Assembly: GCA_001464715.1 (NCBI GenBank) | Contig: LNDT01000001.1 | Span: forward strand, 1-64,000 | Direction: 5' to 3' | Length of the DNA stretch: 64,000 nucleotides | Origin: Bdellovibrionales bacterium Ga0074137 | GTDB taxonomy: Bacteria; Bdellovibrionota; Bdellovibrionia; Bdellovibrionales; JAMPXM01 | In this document: positions 33,759-43,524 of the stretch, piece by piece | How positions within the stretch are numbered: position 1 is the stretch's first letter | How the letters are laid out: every line of letters begins with the position of its first letter | Notes under the pieces: model-generated | What the model was told of the DNA's origin: nothing | Databases searched by the model: none | Seen by the model: only the letters and a program-made list of their open reading frames with translations | Translations under genes and position numbers: made by a program

Positions 33759-34340
33759 ATGGCTTTTGAACTTCCCACGCTCCCCTATTCAACGGACGCT
33801 CTCATGCCCCACATGTCGCCCGAGACTTTTCAATATCACTACGGAAAGCACCACAAAGCTTACGTCGACAATTTAAATAAACTCGTTCCGGGAACTGAAT
33901 TCGAGAAAATGACTCTCGAAGAAATCATGAAAAAAGCGACGGGCCCGATGTTCAATAACGCGGCTCAAATTTGGAACCACACATTTTTCTGGAATTGCCT
34001 CTCTCCCAACGGCGGCGGCGAACCGACTGGCGCCTTGGCTGACGCTATTAAAAGAGATTTTGGTTCCGTTCAGGCCTTCAAAGAAAAGTTCACTGACGTT
34101 GCATTGAAGACGTTCGGTTCAGGATGGGCATGGCTTGTTAAAAATAAAGCCACCGGAAAACTTGATATCGTTTCGACGTCGAACGCGGCTTGCCCTTTGG
34201 TCGACGGCCACACACCGCTTCTCACTGCCGACGTTTGGGAGCACGCCTACTACATCGATCACCGAAATGACCGCGCCAAATTCCTTGCTACGTACTGGAG
34301 TCTCGTCAATTGGAAATGGGCCGCAGAGAAATTTGCCTAA
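33759..34340 (+). CDS. sodB: Superoxide dismutase, iron type
   Basis: This 193-residue Fe/Mn-family enzyme converts superoxide to oxygen and hydrogen peroxide. Metal ligands are H27, H74, D158 and H162 (YHYGKHH, IWNHTFFW, DVWEHAYYID). Gln70 in NNAAQIWNH occupies the position used by iron forms, and the length is that of E. coli SodB, so the iron form is favoured. There is no signal peptide, so it acts in the cytosol. A strong AGGAGA ribosome site precedes the start. The gene lies 97 bp after mgtE and probably has its own promoter. I see no obvious Fur box. Confidence 0.95.
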   Translation: MAFELPTLPYSTDALMPHMSPETFQYHYGKHHKAYVDNLNKLVPGTEFEKMTLEEIMKKATGPMFNNAAQIWNHTFFWNCLSPNGGGEPTGALADAIKRDFGSVQAFKEKFTDVALKTFGSGWAWLVKNKATGKLDIVSTSNAACPLVDGHTPLLTADVWEHAYYIDHRNDRAKFLATYWSLVNWKWAAEKFA

Positions 34341-34357
34341 CTTAAAGTTCCTGACGA

Positions 34358-34588
34358 ATGCGAGTGATCAAAGAAATCAAAGATCCACGGATGAAAATTT
34401 CGATTTTTTCATTCAACGAAAAGTGGATCGTCAAATGCGAAGCAGGTCTGTGTGAGCAGACCTTTAAGTTCCCTTCGGAAGAATGGACGCTCGACAGCGT
34501 CGTTTTAAAACTTGAGACACCAGTTTTTAGAGACAGCGTCGCTGATCGTTTTTCAAAAATGCACACGGACTTAAAGCCTGCAGAATAA
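34358..34588 (+). CDS. Small hypothetical protein
   Basis: This 76-residue frame begins 17 bp after sodB on the same strand. The protein is a compact mix of beta-like and charged stretches (KISIFSFNEKWIVKCEAG, QTFKFPSEEWTLDS) with two cysteines, and has no signal peptide or known domain. The codon pattern resembles its neighbours and the frame fills the whole gap up to the convergent phosphatase gene, which supports it being real. Function unknown; it may be expressed with sodB. Confidence 0.55.
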   Translation: MRVIKEIKDPRMKISIFSFNEKWIVKCEAGLCEQTFKFPSEEWTLDSVVLKLETPVFRDSVADRFSKMHTDLKPAE

Positions 34589-34599
34589 CGAGCAGCGAG

Positions 34600-36018
34600 C
34601 TAGCGGCGAACGTCGGCTTTAATTCGGAAGTACTCTTGATCGAAAGCACCGAGACTGACTGCTTCGAATTCCACTGTCTTTGAAGATTGAGACCTGATTT
34701 CAAGAGCAATAAAATTGTTCTTCGATGTCGAATCCAACCTTCGGGCGTTATAAGAACGATACTGCTGTCCAGGAAATGTCCGCGAATGTAGAGCGCTCGA
34801 CGTTATTTCGTAGGTTTTGTAACCCATCAGTTCAGGCTCGATCTCCATAACTTCCGAAAAATGAACATCGCCCGAACACAGAACCATAGGCACCAGAGCT
34901 TCGGCTCCCATTTTCATAATTCTGTAAAGTTGAGACGGCGCCGTCGCTTCGACGGACTCTGCCCCCATCAAATAGCCGCCCCAAAACTGCATCCCATTGA
35001 TGAGCCACACAGGCCCAGGACTTGTCGAAATCTCATGGCTTAGCCAGGCTTCATCGGCGGCTGAGAAAACTTGGCTGCCGTCTTTGTTACTTCGGCCATC
35101 GAGAAATATAAATCTCTGTCCGTGCGTTGTGAACGAGTAGCAAAGATCGCTCGACGATTGAAGCCCCCCCACCGGATCCGAAGCAAACATCGCAATGAAG
35201 TTTTCGTGCGCGACTTTCCGGTAAGGATTAAAACTGTTGGAGTCGTTTTCACCGGTATCGTGATCGTCCCATGTGGCTAGTGTCGGAACCAACCGATCCC
35301 ATTTGAACACATCAAGCATTTCTCTGGTTGTGATGTGCCGACTCCACATTCCTTCCACTGTGCCGTTGGCACGTTGGTCAACATAACAGGAATCACCGTT
35401 AAAAATTAAAAGCTCGGGCGATGACTTCGCCACCGCGGCCCACATCGAGGACTGTTCATCGACGTACCGATCATTCTGACATGAAATCAACGCAACACGG
35501 AGAGGGTCTCCTGCGCCGCTTCGGTCGCTCATTGTCGAAAATAGACGCTGTTCTGTAAACGGCGTAGGACCCGTGACTTCTATTTCAAGTCGGTAGGTCG
35601 TACCCGCCAAAAGGCCATCGACAAAGACATGATCAATCACGGCTTGAGACGTTGGACCGCCATTTCGTGCACGAGGCGAGACAGCTCGGCGTTCGCCACC
35701 AATCGCAGCGGCAACAAAGTAGCGGACCGCAATGTTGGAGGAGACAAGAATCCGAAACTGCGTTTCAGTTTGGGAAGTTGCACCCTGCAGAATTGGAAGT
35801 CGGCCGGTCGGCTTGGGATGAGCGTAGGTCGTTCGAAGGAAAACCGGACCAATGTTCGTTCGACCGGGGGACTCAAGAAAGCCGCTCCACTTTTCAAGAT
35901 CCTCGGTGGCGGCTTGGGCTTGGCGAAGACTCAACCAAGATCCCAACAGGGATCCTGCGGCCAAGAAGGCGCGACGCGAAGGTCGACCCGTTCTTCCTGT
36001 TTTGGTCTCATTTCCCAT
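34600..36018 (-). CDS. Tat-exported PhoD-like phosphatase
   Basis: This 472-residue protein starts with a twin-arginine signal (SRRAFLAAGSLLG), so it should be exported folded with its metals in place. The catalytic part matches the PhoD-like metallophosphatase fold: ALISCQND, GDSCYVDQ, TWDDHDTGEND and SGDVHFSE carry the metal-binding Asp, His and Cys residues. PhoD enzymes cleave phosphodiesters and phosphomonoesters outside the cytoplasm and usually use Fe and Ca. A beta-sandwich-like region occupies about 50-170. The ATG at 36018 has AAGGGGG upstream; the frame extends to 36066 with unlikely residues. It converges with the small gene after sodB, with an 11-bp gap. Confidence 0.85.
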   Translation of the reverse strand: MGNETKTGRTGRPSRRAFLAAGSLLGSWLSLRQAQAATEDLEKWSGFLESPGRTNIGPVFLRTTYAHPKPTGRLPILQGATSQTETQFRILVSSNIAVRYFVAAAIGGERRAVSPRARNGGPTSQAVIDHVFVDGLLAGTTYRLEIEVTGPTPFTEQRLFSTMSDRSGAGDPLRVALISCQNDRYVDEQSSMWAAVAKSSPELLIFNGDSCYVDQRANGTVEGMWSRHITTREMLDVFKWDRLVPTLATWDDHDTGENDSNSFNPYRKVAHENFIAMFASDPVGGLQSSSDLCYSFTTHGQRFIFLDGRSNKDGSQVFSAADEAWLSHEISTSPGPVWLINGMQFWGGYLMGAESVEATAPSQLYRIMKMGAEALVPMVLCSGDVHFSEVMEIEPELMGYKTYEITSSALHSRTFPGQQYRSYNARRLDSTSKNNFIALEIRSQSSKTVEFEAVSLGAFDQEYFRIKADVRR

Positions 36019-36174
36019 CAAGCCCCCTTGAAGGTGGAACAGCAACTTTTGGCCTTTTGGCCTCAAAGTCTATCTCCGCCTGCAGCTCCCCTAAAATCAG
36101 CTTCCCGTTTCTATAAGAAATTCATCCTTGCGGGCCTTTGAAAGCCTGGGTAATCAATAAGCAGTGGAGGTTTT

Positions 36175-36594
36175 ATGAACACGTTAATTTCTACGTTTTC
36201 GCGACTGGTCATACTGGCAGGACTTTTTGCCCCTCCTGCAGCCCAGGCGTTCAGCAATCCACTGATCCGAAACTGCGTTATCAATGGCGGTATTTTTCAA
36301 GCTGAGCCCTACGGCGCCGACGATATGGCCCTGTGCCGTTGGAACCGCGTCGTCATCGACTCACAAAGTTTGTTGTCGAACCTCAATGGGCTAACGACCG
36401 AAGCAGCCAGCGTGATTCTTTCTGATGTCGTGACAAGCTCGTGTGCCGCGATCTTGGCATCGACCTACACACTTCGAAACGGCCAGGTCTTGTGTGTGTT
36501 TAGCGACGAATCTAAACTCTCCATCGATGCTGCGACGGCTGGTTTGTCCGATCCGAATCGTCAGCACTTGAAGGAAGTCCTTTTGTCGCGCTAG
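36175..36594 (+). CDS. Small exported protein, DUF333-like
   Basis: This 139-residue protein has a clear signal peptide ending near PPAAQAFS. Its start, NPLIRNCVINGGIFQAE, and the following LCRWN resemble the DUF333 motif of small putative haemolysin-like or protease-inhibitor-like exported proteins, but the second half differs. The cysteines at about 34, 54, 90 and 107 could form two disulfides. A GTGGAGGT ribosome site precedes the ATG. It is followed after 13 bp by the pilin-like gene, so the two may be expressed together. Function unknown. Confidence 0.65.
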   Translation: MNTLISTFSRLVILAGLFAPPAAQAFSNPLIRNCVINGGIFQAEPYGADDMALCRWNRVVIDSQSLLSNLNGLTTEAASVILSDVVTSSCAAILASTYTLRNGQVLCVFSDESKLSIDAATAGLSDPNRQHLKEVLLSR

Positions 36595-36607
36595 GCTTAG
36601 AGTAGCC

Positions 36608-37213
36608 ATGTTGAGAACGAAGACCCGTGAGCGCGGATTCAGCGAATTTGAATTTTTAGGTTTGATCGCCGCAGGGCTTTTGATCGCAGGCCTTCTTGCC
36701 CACTTTTTTATCGACCAAAGTATTCAGATGGAGCGACTTGGAGCTTTGGTTCACCGCGATGGCGTGCGACTCGCCCTTGAAAGCCGACTCACCAATCTTG
36801 AAGTTTTGAAAAAGAGCGCCCAGAAACTTGGAGCAGAGACTGCCGACGTCGAACTTCGCGCCTGTGTCATGGGTGATGAAGGCAACCAAAGCTGCGCTAA
36901 AAAATCATCTTGCTGTGTCTCTCGTCGGACCCGACCCTTCGCGATCTACGAACTTGGCGATGACGGGAAAGTTTTCGGAGGCACAGAGGAAAATCCGGCC
37001 TGTCTGAACGAACTTGGTGAATCGATTCCGGGCGGAGATTGTTTTGCAGAGGCGCGTGTCGTTTTGGATCCAGTCTGCGCCGACGGCGCACCGAACTGTC
37101 GGCAAGCGACAGCACTGATTTTGACCTACCAACTTCAATTCACGCCGTCGTTCTTTAACGGCGAATCGGAAACCGCGACACTCGAACGCTCCGTCTCGGT
37201 TGTCGTCGAGTGA
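36608..37213 (+). CDS. Type IV pilin-like protein
   Basis: This 201-residue protein has an N-terminal prepilin-like signal: a short basic leader, then GFSEFEF and a 20-residue hydrophobic helix (LGLIAAGLLIAGLLAHFF). Cleavage after the Gly would leave Phe at position 1 and Glu at position 5, as in type IV pilins and type II secretion pseudopilins. The remaining domain is Cys-rich, with about nine cysteines including SSCCVS, and has no recognised fold. It could be a minor pilin or pseudopilin. No pilus assembly genes are next to it; the upstream neighbour is a small exported Cys-containing protein. Confidence 0.65.
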   Translation: MLRTKTRERGFSEFEFLGLIAAGLLIAGLLAHFFIDQSIQMERLGALVHRDGVRLALESRLTNLEVLKKSAQKLGAETADVELRACVMGDEGNQSCAKKSSCCVSRRTRPFAIYELGDDGKVFGGTEENPACLNELGESIPGGDCFAEARVVLDPVCADGAPNCRQATALILTYQLQFTPSFFNGESETATLERSVSVVVE

Positions 37214-37301
37214 ACTCTTAAAAGAGTGCGAGCTAATACTCGATTTTCAATTTAACGATAACTATTTGATTTAATTAGATATGGAGCTCCTGCTCGAGCG
37301 G

Positions 37302-37314
37302 CTCATCGGATGAG
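37302..37314. promoter_or_regulatory. Palindrome in the leader of the glyoxylate operon
   Basis: CTCATC-G-GATGAG is a perfect 6+6 palindrome 51 bp before the aceB start. It follows an AT-rich stretch (about 37240-37280) that is a likely promoter, and the nearby GAGC/GCTC sequences add smaller palindromes. It may be an operator for a repressor of aceBA. The whole 151-bp space before aceB has no gene. Confidence 0.35.
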
Positions 37315-37364
37315 ACTTAAAACTTCTTTGAGAGTTCATCGGAAATCGAATCAGCTTTGAACGT

Positions 37365-39014
37365 ATGAACGTCAAAGAACTTTTGTCGCCAGAAGCCCGC
37401 GATTTTTTAAACCAGCTTCACTTTCAATTTGAATCCGCACGATTAAAAATTTTAAGCGACCGTGAGGAACGTGCGAAAAGTGGCCGTACGCCCGACTCAT
37501 GGGACGCCAATAAAAATTCAAATGTAAGAAAATCCGATTGGGTGGTCGCCTCAATTCCTGAGGCTCTAAAGAATCGGACTGTCGAAATCACAGGTCCGGC
37601 GGACGCCAAAATGATCATCAATGCGCTCAATTCGGACGCTGATGTTTTTATGGTCGACTTCGAAGACTCGCTCTCGCCGACTTGGAAAAATGTGGTCGAA
37701 GGTCACATTGCAGTTCAAGAAGCCCTCCGACGAACTCTTGAATTCAAAAATGAAAATGGCAAAGTCTATAAAATTACAAGCCCACGCCTTGAAAGTTCGC
37801 ACGGCCATCAGAGGGAAATTCCGACTCTCATCGTCCGTCCACGCGGCTGGCATCTTTTGGAGAGCGACTTTTTGGTCGACGGAGAGCCGATCTCAGCTTC
37901 GCTTTTTGATTTCGGTCTTTATCTTTTTCACGGCGCGCAGTTTGGCATCGCCACAGGGCGCGGACCATTTTTTTACCTCCCAAAACTTGAATCTGCAGCC
38001 GAGGCGCGGCTTTGGGCCCAGGTGTTCTCGTGGAGTGAACTGAACTTAGACCTTACTCCGAAATCGATTCGATCCACAGTTCTCATTGAAACTTTACCCG
38101 CTGCTTTTTCTATGGAGGAAATCCTCTTTGAACTTCGCGATTCCGTGATTGGTTTGAATGCGGGACGTTGGGATTATCTTTTTTCGGTGATTAAGACTTT
38201 AGCAGGGACTTCGTCAGAGCTAATTTTTCCAGACCGAAGTCGTCTGACGATGGACGTTCCATTTTTAAAACGCTACTGCGAAAAAATCGTATCTGTTTGT
38301 CAGAGGCGTGGCGCCGCGCCGATGGGCGGGATGTCGGCCCTCATCCCGTCCCGAAAAGATGTCGAACAAAATGATCGAGCCCTCAAAATGGTCCGCTTAG
38401 ATAAAGAGCGCGAAGTCCAAATGGGTTTTGTGGGAACGTGGGTGGCTCACCCCGATCTAATTCCAATAGCGCGCGAAGCGTTTGAGAGTTATCGAAAGTC
38501 CGAAGCCTCGCCCAAGGCAGTGACTGAAGATGTCGATTTAGAACTTTTGCCACGTGCGAACGACGAACCTTTTTTGAGCCACCGCCCCACCTCCGTCGGA
38601 GTTCAAGTCAATATTGACGTAGCACTTCGGTATTTGGCGAATTGGCTGAGTGGGCTTGGCGCCGTCGCCATTCACGGATTGATGGAAGATGCCGCAACGG
38701 CTGAAATTTCGCGCGCGCAACTTTGGCAGTGGCGAAAAGAAAACGTGCGCCTTGAGACTGGTGACGTCGTAACATCGACGTGGCTCGCGCAGCAGATTCG
38801 AGATCTCGCGGCCACACTGAAAACCACCAATAAAATTGAAAACTCACTCTCCATCGCCGAAAGCCGTTGGGAAGAGGCCGAGGAGCTTTTGATTTCGCTC
38901 GTAATGGACGAATCAAAAACATTCTCGCCCTTCTTAACCCTCTCCGCCATGGACAGACTTAAACACAACATGCCAGGAGCCCACCATGACCGCACCTTCG
39001 ATCGCGAAATTTGA
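37365..39014 (+). CDS. aceB: Malate synthase A
   Basis: This 549-residue protein matches malate synthase A, which joins glyoxylate and acetyl-CoA to give malate. The N-terminal [14 protein letters not shown], the active-site stretch [13 protein letters not shown] near 95-107, IVRPRGWHL, the [13 protein letters not shown] segment and [11 protein letters not shown] near 265-275 are all in place, as is GMSALIPSR. It is cytosolic. Its 3' end overlaps aceA by 29 bp, so the two enzymes of the glyoxylate shunt are coupled. Palindromes upstream may bind a regulator. The shunt lets the cell build C4 compounds from acetyl-CoA, including any produced by mmsA at 4-5.5 kb. Confidence 0.95.
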   Translation: MNVKELLSPEARDFLNQLHFQFESARLKILSDREERAKSGRTPDSWDANKNSNVRKSDWVVASIPEALKNRTVEITGPADAKMIINALNSDADVFMVDFEDSLSPTWKNVVEGHIAVQEALRRTLEFKNENGKVYKITSPRLESSHGHQREIPTLIVRPRGWHLLESDFLVDGEPISASLFDFGLYLFHGAQFGIATGRGPFFYLPKLESAAEARLWAQVFSWSELNLDLTPKSIRSTVLIETLPAAFSMEEILFELRDSVIGLNAGRWDYLFSVIKTLAGTSSELIFPDRSRLTMDVPFLKRYCEKIVSVCQRRGAAPMGGMSALIPSRKDVEQNDRALKMVRLDKEREVQMGFVGTWVAHPDLIPIAREAFESYRKSEASPKAVTEDVDLELLPRANDEPFLSHRPTSVGVQVNIDVALRYLANWLSGLGAVAIHGLMEDAATAEISRAQLWQWRKENVRLETGDVVTSTWLAQQIRDLAATLKTTNKIENSLSIAESRWEEAEELLISLVMDESKTFSPFLTLSAMDRLKHNMPGAHHDRTFDREI

Positions 39015-40302
39015 TTTCTCAAGAACAACATCGGACCTTGAACAGGCGTGGAAAAATGATCCGCGCTGGAACGGAGTTAAACGCTCGTACTCGGCCGCAG
39101 AAGTTCTTCGCCTTCAGGCAAAAGTAAAAGTTGAGTACACGCTGGCTTCGCGTGGCGCTTTGAGACTCTGGGAGGACTTAAAGACAAAGGATTACGTTCA
39201 CACGATGGGTGCCATGACCGGCGCACAAGCGGTTCAATACGCGAAGGCCGGGCTCAATGCGATTTATCTTTCGGGATGGCAAGTCGCGGGAGATGCCAAC
39301 TTGAGTGGCCAAACGTATCCTGATCAAAGTCTCTACCCCTCGAACTCAGTTCCCAACGTCGTGCGCAGAATTAACAACGCTTTGACCCGAATGGATCAGA
39401 TCGAGCGAAGCGAAGGAAAAGTTGAGCGCGATTTCTTTGTCCCTATTGTTGCCGATGCCGAAGCTGGATTCGGAGGTCCTTTGCATGCCTTTGAGCTTAT
39501 GAAGTCTATGATCGAAGCTGGAGCAGCCGGAGTCCATTTCGAAGACCAACTGGCGAGCGAAAAAAAATGCGGTCACTTGGGTGGCAAAGTTCTTGTTCCG
39601 ACGTCCACATTTTTGCGCACATTGACGGCGGCTCGATTAGCGACGGACGTTCTTGATGTTCCAAGCCTCATTATCGCCCGCACCGACAGCCTTGGCGCGA
39701 ATCTTCTGACAAGTGATATCGATCCCGCCGATCGTCCCTTCCTCACCGGAGAACGAACGTCGGAAGGGTACTTTCGAGTAAAACCTGGCATGGGTGCCGC
39801 GATTGCGCGGGGGTTGGCGTACGCGCCCTACGCCGATCTTCTGTGGGTGGAAACTTCAACGCCGGATCTTTCGGAGGCTCGCGAGTTTGCCGAAGCGATT
39901 CACCGAATACATCCTGGAAAACTTCTCGCTTACAACTGTTCGCCCTCTTTTAACTGGAAGAAAAATCTCGATAGCGCGACGATTGCAAAGTTTCAAAAAG
40001 AGCTTGCGGCCATGGGTTACAAGTTTCAGTTCATTACTCTGGCAGGCTGGCACCTCCTCAATCACCACTCTTTCCAATTGGCGGAAGGATATCGCGACCG
40101 CGGAATGTCGGCCTATGTTGAACTTCAAGAAGCCGAGTTCGCAGCCGAAACTTCAGGATACACAGCGACAAGGCACCAGCGCGAAGTGGGCACCGGCTAC
40201 TTTGATAAAGTGCTCATGGCTGCTACGGCAGGACAAGCATCGACGGGTGCCCTCTCGCACTCGACCGAGGCAGAACAGTTTTCGGAAGCTGCTCCGCACT
40301 AA
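38986..40302 (+). CDS. aceA: Isocitrate lyase
   Basis: This 438-residue enzyme splits isocitrate to succinate and glyoxylate, the first step of the glyoxylate shunt. The signature KKCGHLGGK has the catalytic Cys at 195, the same number as in E. coli. [30 protein letters not shown] and the C-terminal half with [12 protein letters not shown] are characteristic. The length matches the E. coli enzyme of 434 residues. Its start lies inside the end of aceB. I see no AceK kinase/phosphatase gene nearby, so control may be at transcription. Confidence 0.97.
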   Translation: MTAPSIAKFDFSRTTSDLEQAWKNDPRWNGVKRSYSAAEVLRLQAKVKVEYTLASRGALRLWEDLKTKDYVHTMGAMTGAQAVQYAKAGLNAIYLSGWQVAGDANLSGQTYPDQSLYPSNSVPNVVRRINNALTRMDQIERSEGKVERDFFVPIVADAEAGFGGPLHAFELMKSMIEAGAAGVHFEDQLASEKKCGHLGGKVLVPTSTFLRTLTAARLATDVLDVPSLIIARTDSLGANLLTSDIDPADRPFLTGERTSEGYFRVKPGMGAAIARGLAYAPYADLLWVETSTPDLSEAREFAEAIHRIHPGKLLAYNCSPSFNWKKNLDSATIAKFQKELAAMGYKFQFITLAGWHLLNHHSFQLAEGYRDRGMSAYVELQEAEFAAETSGYTATRHQREVGTGYFDKVLMAATAGQASTGALSHSTEAEQFSEAAPH

Positions 40303-40403
40303 AGACTAGGTCGGACCCTACATCGGCCAACACACTCGCGTTTGGGCGTCGTCAGGAAACACTTCTTGGCGACGTCTCATTCTCTTTGTAAACATAGACG
40401 AAC

Positions 40404-42284
40404 ATGTCGAAGGCCACGCAACCTGCTCCCATAGAAATTGAACTCAACGAATACTTTGAAGGCTGCACGGATCTCTTTTGTATCCTAGACTTAAAGGGGA
40501 ACTTTCTTCATGTGAACCCGGCTTGGAAAACAACCCTTGGTTACGAGTCTTCTGAGATGGTGGGGCGTCACTTTAAATATTTTGTTCATCCCGACGACCT
40601 CATCGTCTCCAACGAAAAGTTTGAGGACCCTGATCCACCCGACCGCGGTCAATTTAGAAACCGGTACCGTCACAAGCAGGGGCACTACGTGACGCTTTTG
40701 TGGTCTGGCCACTACGACAATAAACGAGCCAATGTTTACGCTCACGCTCGGGACGTGACGAAAGAAGCTCTTCGCTCGGCGCTCCTAAGAAGTGTCGCAG
40801 CGATTCAAGAAGCTTATTTGAATAATGAAAATCAGCCGCTCAACTTCTTCCGCCAGGTTTTAAAGGAAGTGATTCGAGTGGCGGAAGCCGACGGAGGTTT
40901 TATCACCGAACGGCTCGATATAGCGAAACCCGGGAAACCGGGTCGCAAGCCCTACACCATCACAGAAAAGTTTGAGCTTCAGTCCATCGAATCTATCTTG
41001 GCTGATTCATCAACCGATGATTCCGTCGTCACACTTCCTCTCACCTACCTAGGAACCACGGTCGCAAGTCTCGGATTGAAGCGCCGAAACCAATTGGATC
41101 TGGATAAGTCGGTCATCGACAATTTGAAGCCCGTCATCGAAGCGGCCTCTTCGGTCATTGGTCTTTTTCAAGCGTCCAGACGGGAACAAGAACTGCGCGA
41201 GCGCTTTCTTGTCATCGTCGAGAATTTGCCGCTCATGCTGACGGAATTCGGACCTGACAGTCGAGTGACATGGGCCAATCGTTATTACCGTGAGAAAATT
41301 GGATGGACTGAATCCGATATTCTTTCTCGCGATGTCGTAAGCGATACCGTGGGAACGCCAGAAGGTGACACGGATGAGCCAGAGCGCGCACGTGAATTTA
41401 TGCTGTCCGGCAGAACAGAGTGGCAAGACTTTACGATTAAAAATAGCAATGGGGAGTGGTTCCCGTCGACGTGGACGAATGTTCGTCTCAGTGACGGAAG
41501 ATCGATCGGAATTGGAAAAGATCTCACCGACCGACAAGCGGCGGAAGCAAAAATGATTCAGTCGTCGAAAATGGCCTCTCTGGGCGAAATGTCGGCCGGC
41601 GTCTCCCATGAAATAAATAATCCGCTCACGATTATTCAGGGAAGTGCATTTCGAGCCATTCAAAATTTGTTGGATGTCGCAAGCACTTCAGGCACTGCGG
41701 CCAAAGACGAGATTGAAGGGGACCTCAACAGAATCATACAAAATTGCGACCGCATTGCCCGCATCGTTCGTGGTCTGCGCGCTTTTTCACGGACGGACGA
41801 GCATGAACCCTTGATGCCGACGCAACTTTCGACAGTTATTGACGATGTCCTTAATCTTGCGGCCGAAAGATTTCGCAGTCACTCCATTGAGCTTCTTGTT
41901 GATGTCGATGCGACCGTAGTTCTTGATTGCCGCCCGGTTCTTTTGGGGCAAGTTCTTATGAACCTACTCAACAACGCTTTTGATGCCGTGACTGATTCTA
42001 AAAGAGCGCCGAAGACTGTTTGCATCAAAGCGAAAACCTCAGCGGACCAGGTGGATATTGTCGTTGAAGACAATGGGCCTGGAATTTCAAGCACAATACA
42101 AAGCCGTGTCCTCGATCCCTTTTTTACGACCAAGGATGTCGGCAAAGGGACGGGCCTTGGACTCAGTATTTCGAAAGGCATTATCGACTCGCACTCGGGC
42201 AAGCTGCTCTTTGAAACATCTCCGTCGGGGACGCGGTTTATCGTGCAGCTACCGATTCGCCAGCGGGTTAACGAGGGCCTGTGA
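40404..42284 (+). CDS. PAS/GAF sensor histidine kinase
   Basis: This 626-residue protein is a cytosolic sensor kinase, with no membrane segment or signal peptide. The order is a PAS domain (about 15-120, with FCILDLKGNFLHVNPAWKTTLGY), a GAF-like domain (about 130-255), a second PAS (about 270-380, WANRYYREKIGWTESD), then HisKA with the phosphorylated His in AGVSHEINNPLTIIQGS near 398, and an HATPase module with N, G1 and G2 boxes (NLLNNAFDAV, DNGPGIS, GTGLGLSISKGII). No response regulator is adjacent; the orphan OmpR-type regulator at 31.1 kb is a candidate. Its 3' end overlaps the convergent subtilase gene by 36 bp. Confidence 0.93.
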   Translation: MSKATQPAPIEIELNEYFEGCTDLFCILDLKGNFLHVNPAWKTTLGYESSEMVGRHFKYFVHPDDLIVSNEKFEDPDPPDRGQFRNRYRHKQGHYVTLLWSGHYDNKRANVYAHARDVTKEALRSALLRSVAAIQEAYLNNENQPLNFFRQVLKEVIRVAEADGGFITERLDIAKPGKPGRKPYTITEKFELQSIESILADSSTDDSVVTLPLTYLGTTVASLGLKRRNQLDLDKSVIDNLKPVIEAASSVIGLFQASRREQELRERFLVIVENLPLMLTEFGPDSRVTWANRYYREKIGWTESDILSRDVVSDTVGTPEGDTDEPERAREFMLSGRTEWQDFTIKNSNGEWFPSTWTNVRLSDGRSIGIGKDLTDRQAAEAKMIQSSKMASLGEMSAGVSHEINNPLTIIQGSAFRAIQNLLDVASTSGTAAKDEIEGDLNRIIQNCDRIARIVRGLRAFSRTDEHEPLMPTQLSTVIDDVLNLAAERFRSHSIELLVDVDATVVLDCRPVLLGQVLMNLLNNAFDAVTDSKRAPKTVCIKAKTSADQVDIVVEDNGPGISSTIQSRVLDPFFTTKDVGKGTGLGLSISKGIIDSHSGKLLFETSPSGTRFIVQLPIRQRVNEGL

Positions 42285-43478
42285 TTCGGACCTCAAAAGC
42301 TCGGCTTCAAAGGCTTTCAAAAACTGGTTTTTCTCATTTTCGGCCTTTTTAGTTTTCGTTTCGCTTCGAAAGGCCAGCGCTCGGCGAGCTTCGAGTTTTG
42401 AACCAAGGCGAGTTTTTCCGTTGAGATTGGGTGCGACGCGAGACGAGATCACAATTCTCTCAATAATTTCTTCGGGAGAAACTTCTTCACCACGATTTCG
42501 GCTCTCAATAATGATGTTTGCGGCCGCTGCGGTCGCAAAGGCCGTTGCTTGCGAAGTCCCCGTCATCACTCCAAACCGATTGCCTGGAAGTGTCGACAGC
42601 ACGTCTTTTCCGGGCGCCGCCACCGCCACTGACCGAGTTCCGAAGTTACTTGTTGGAAGAATCGCGGCACCCAAACTGTCGATGGCAGTGACCGACAGAA
42701 TATTCGTCAACTTGTAGTTGGCCGGATAAAATGGCTGACGTTCTGAATTTGATCCTTCATTCCCAGCGGCCGCGACGACCAAGATTCCTTTTCGACTCGC
42801 CTCCTCTAGCACGGCCAGTTCCTCGCGACTTGGAACTACTCCGCCGCCAGAGTAGTTGATGATATCCGCCTCCATCGCAATGGCGTATTTCATCGCTTCG
42901 ATCGAGTTTCTGAGTGCGGCGATGCCATCGATGGTTCGATCGAAATACTTAAGATTCATGAGCTGAGCTTTCGGCGCATGCTCTGCGACAATCCCGGCAA
43001 TGTGAGTCCCGTGACCGTGGGTATCTAAAATCACACCACTTTCGCGCTCGACGAAATCAAAACCCGTGGTGTCGTCCACATACCCGTTTCCATCGTCATC
43101 AAGACCATTGCTAGATTTGTTCTGCCCGAGAGAGTCCCATCCGGACTCACCTCGATTTAGCCATCGATGGGGCTTCAGCCGGCGGTGCTGGGAATCAAAG
43201 CCTGTGTCGATAACGGCAACGACGACACTGGCCTTTTCTCTCGTGGCGGGAATCTGAAGCTCAGAAGAAATATTTCGTTTTTGCATTTCCGACCTGATCA
43301 CTTTGGTGCTGATCATTCTTTGCTTGATCACATTCGAATTTGCGTGCCGCGAGTTTCGTGGCGTTTCACTTTCTAGAGGCCTAGCCATCATTCCGTGACT
43401 CACAGCGATGGCGAAGATCGCAACTAACATAAGGCCGGCACAGTGGACACTTCTTGGTACGTCTTTGGTTCGGTTCAA
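42249..43478 (-). CDS. Exported subtilisin-like serine peptidase (S8)
   Basis: This 409-residue protein has an N-terminal signal segment (CAGLMLVAIFAIAVSHG), a short pro-region, and an S8 catalytic domain. The triad is D91 in AVIDTGFD, H156 in HGHGTHIAG and S309 in GTSQATA, with oxyanion N240 in AAAGNEGSN. The insert SSNGLDDDGNGYVDD after the Asp motif resembles a calcium-binding loop common in secreted subtilases. The C-terminal 50 residues are charged and helical. It is probably secreted or periplasmic and degrades proteins. The RHS-like gene lies 46 bp upstream on the same strand, so the two may be cotranscribed. Confidence 0.92.
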   Translation of the reverse strand: MNRTKDVPRSVHCAGLMLVAIFAIAVSHGMMARPLESETPRNSRHANSNVIKQRMISTKVIRSEMQKRNISSELQIPATREKASVVVAVIDTGFDSQHRRLKPHRWLNRGESGWDSLGQNKSSNGLDDDGNGYVDDTTGFDFVERESGVILDTHGHGTHIAGIVAEHAPKAQLMNLKYFDRTIDGIAALRNSIEAMKYAIAMEADIINYSGGGVVPSREELAVLEEASRKGILVVAAAGNEGSNSERQPFYPANYKLTNILSVTAIDSLGAAILPTSNFGTRSVAVAAPGKDVLSTLPGNRFGVMTGTSQATAFATAAAANIIIESRNRGEEVSPEEIIERIVISSRVAPNLNGKTRLGSKLEARRALAFRSETKTKKAENEKNQFLKAFEAELLRSESQALVNPLANR

Positions 43479-43524
43479 AACATCTACCTTTCATTGTTTG
43501 GAGGATGAAAATTCTCAAGATCAG

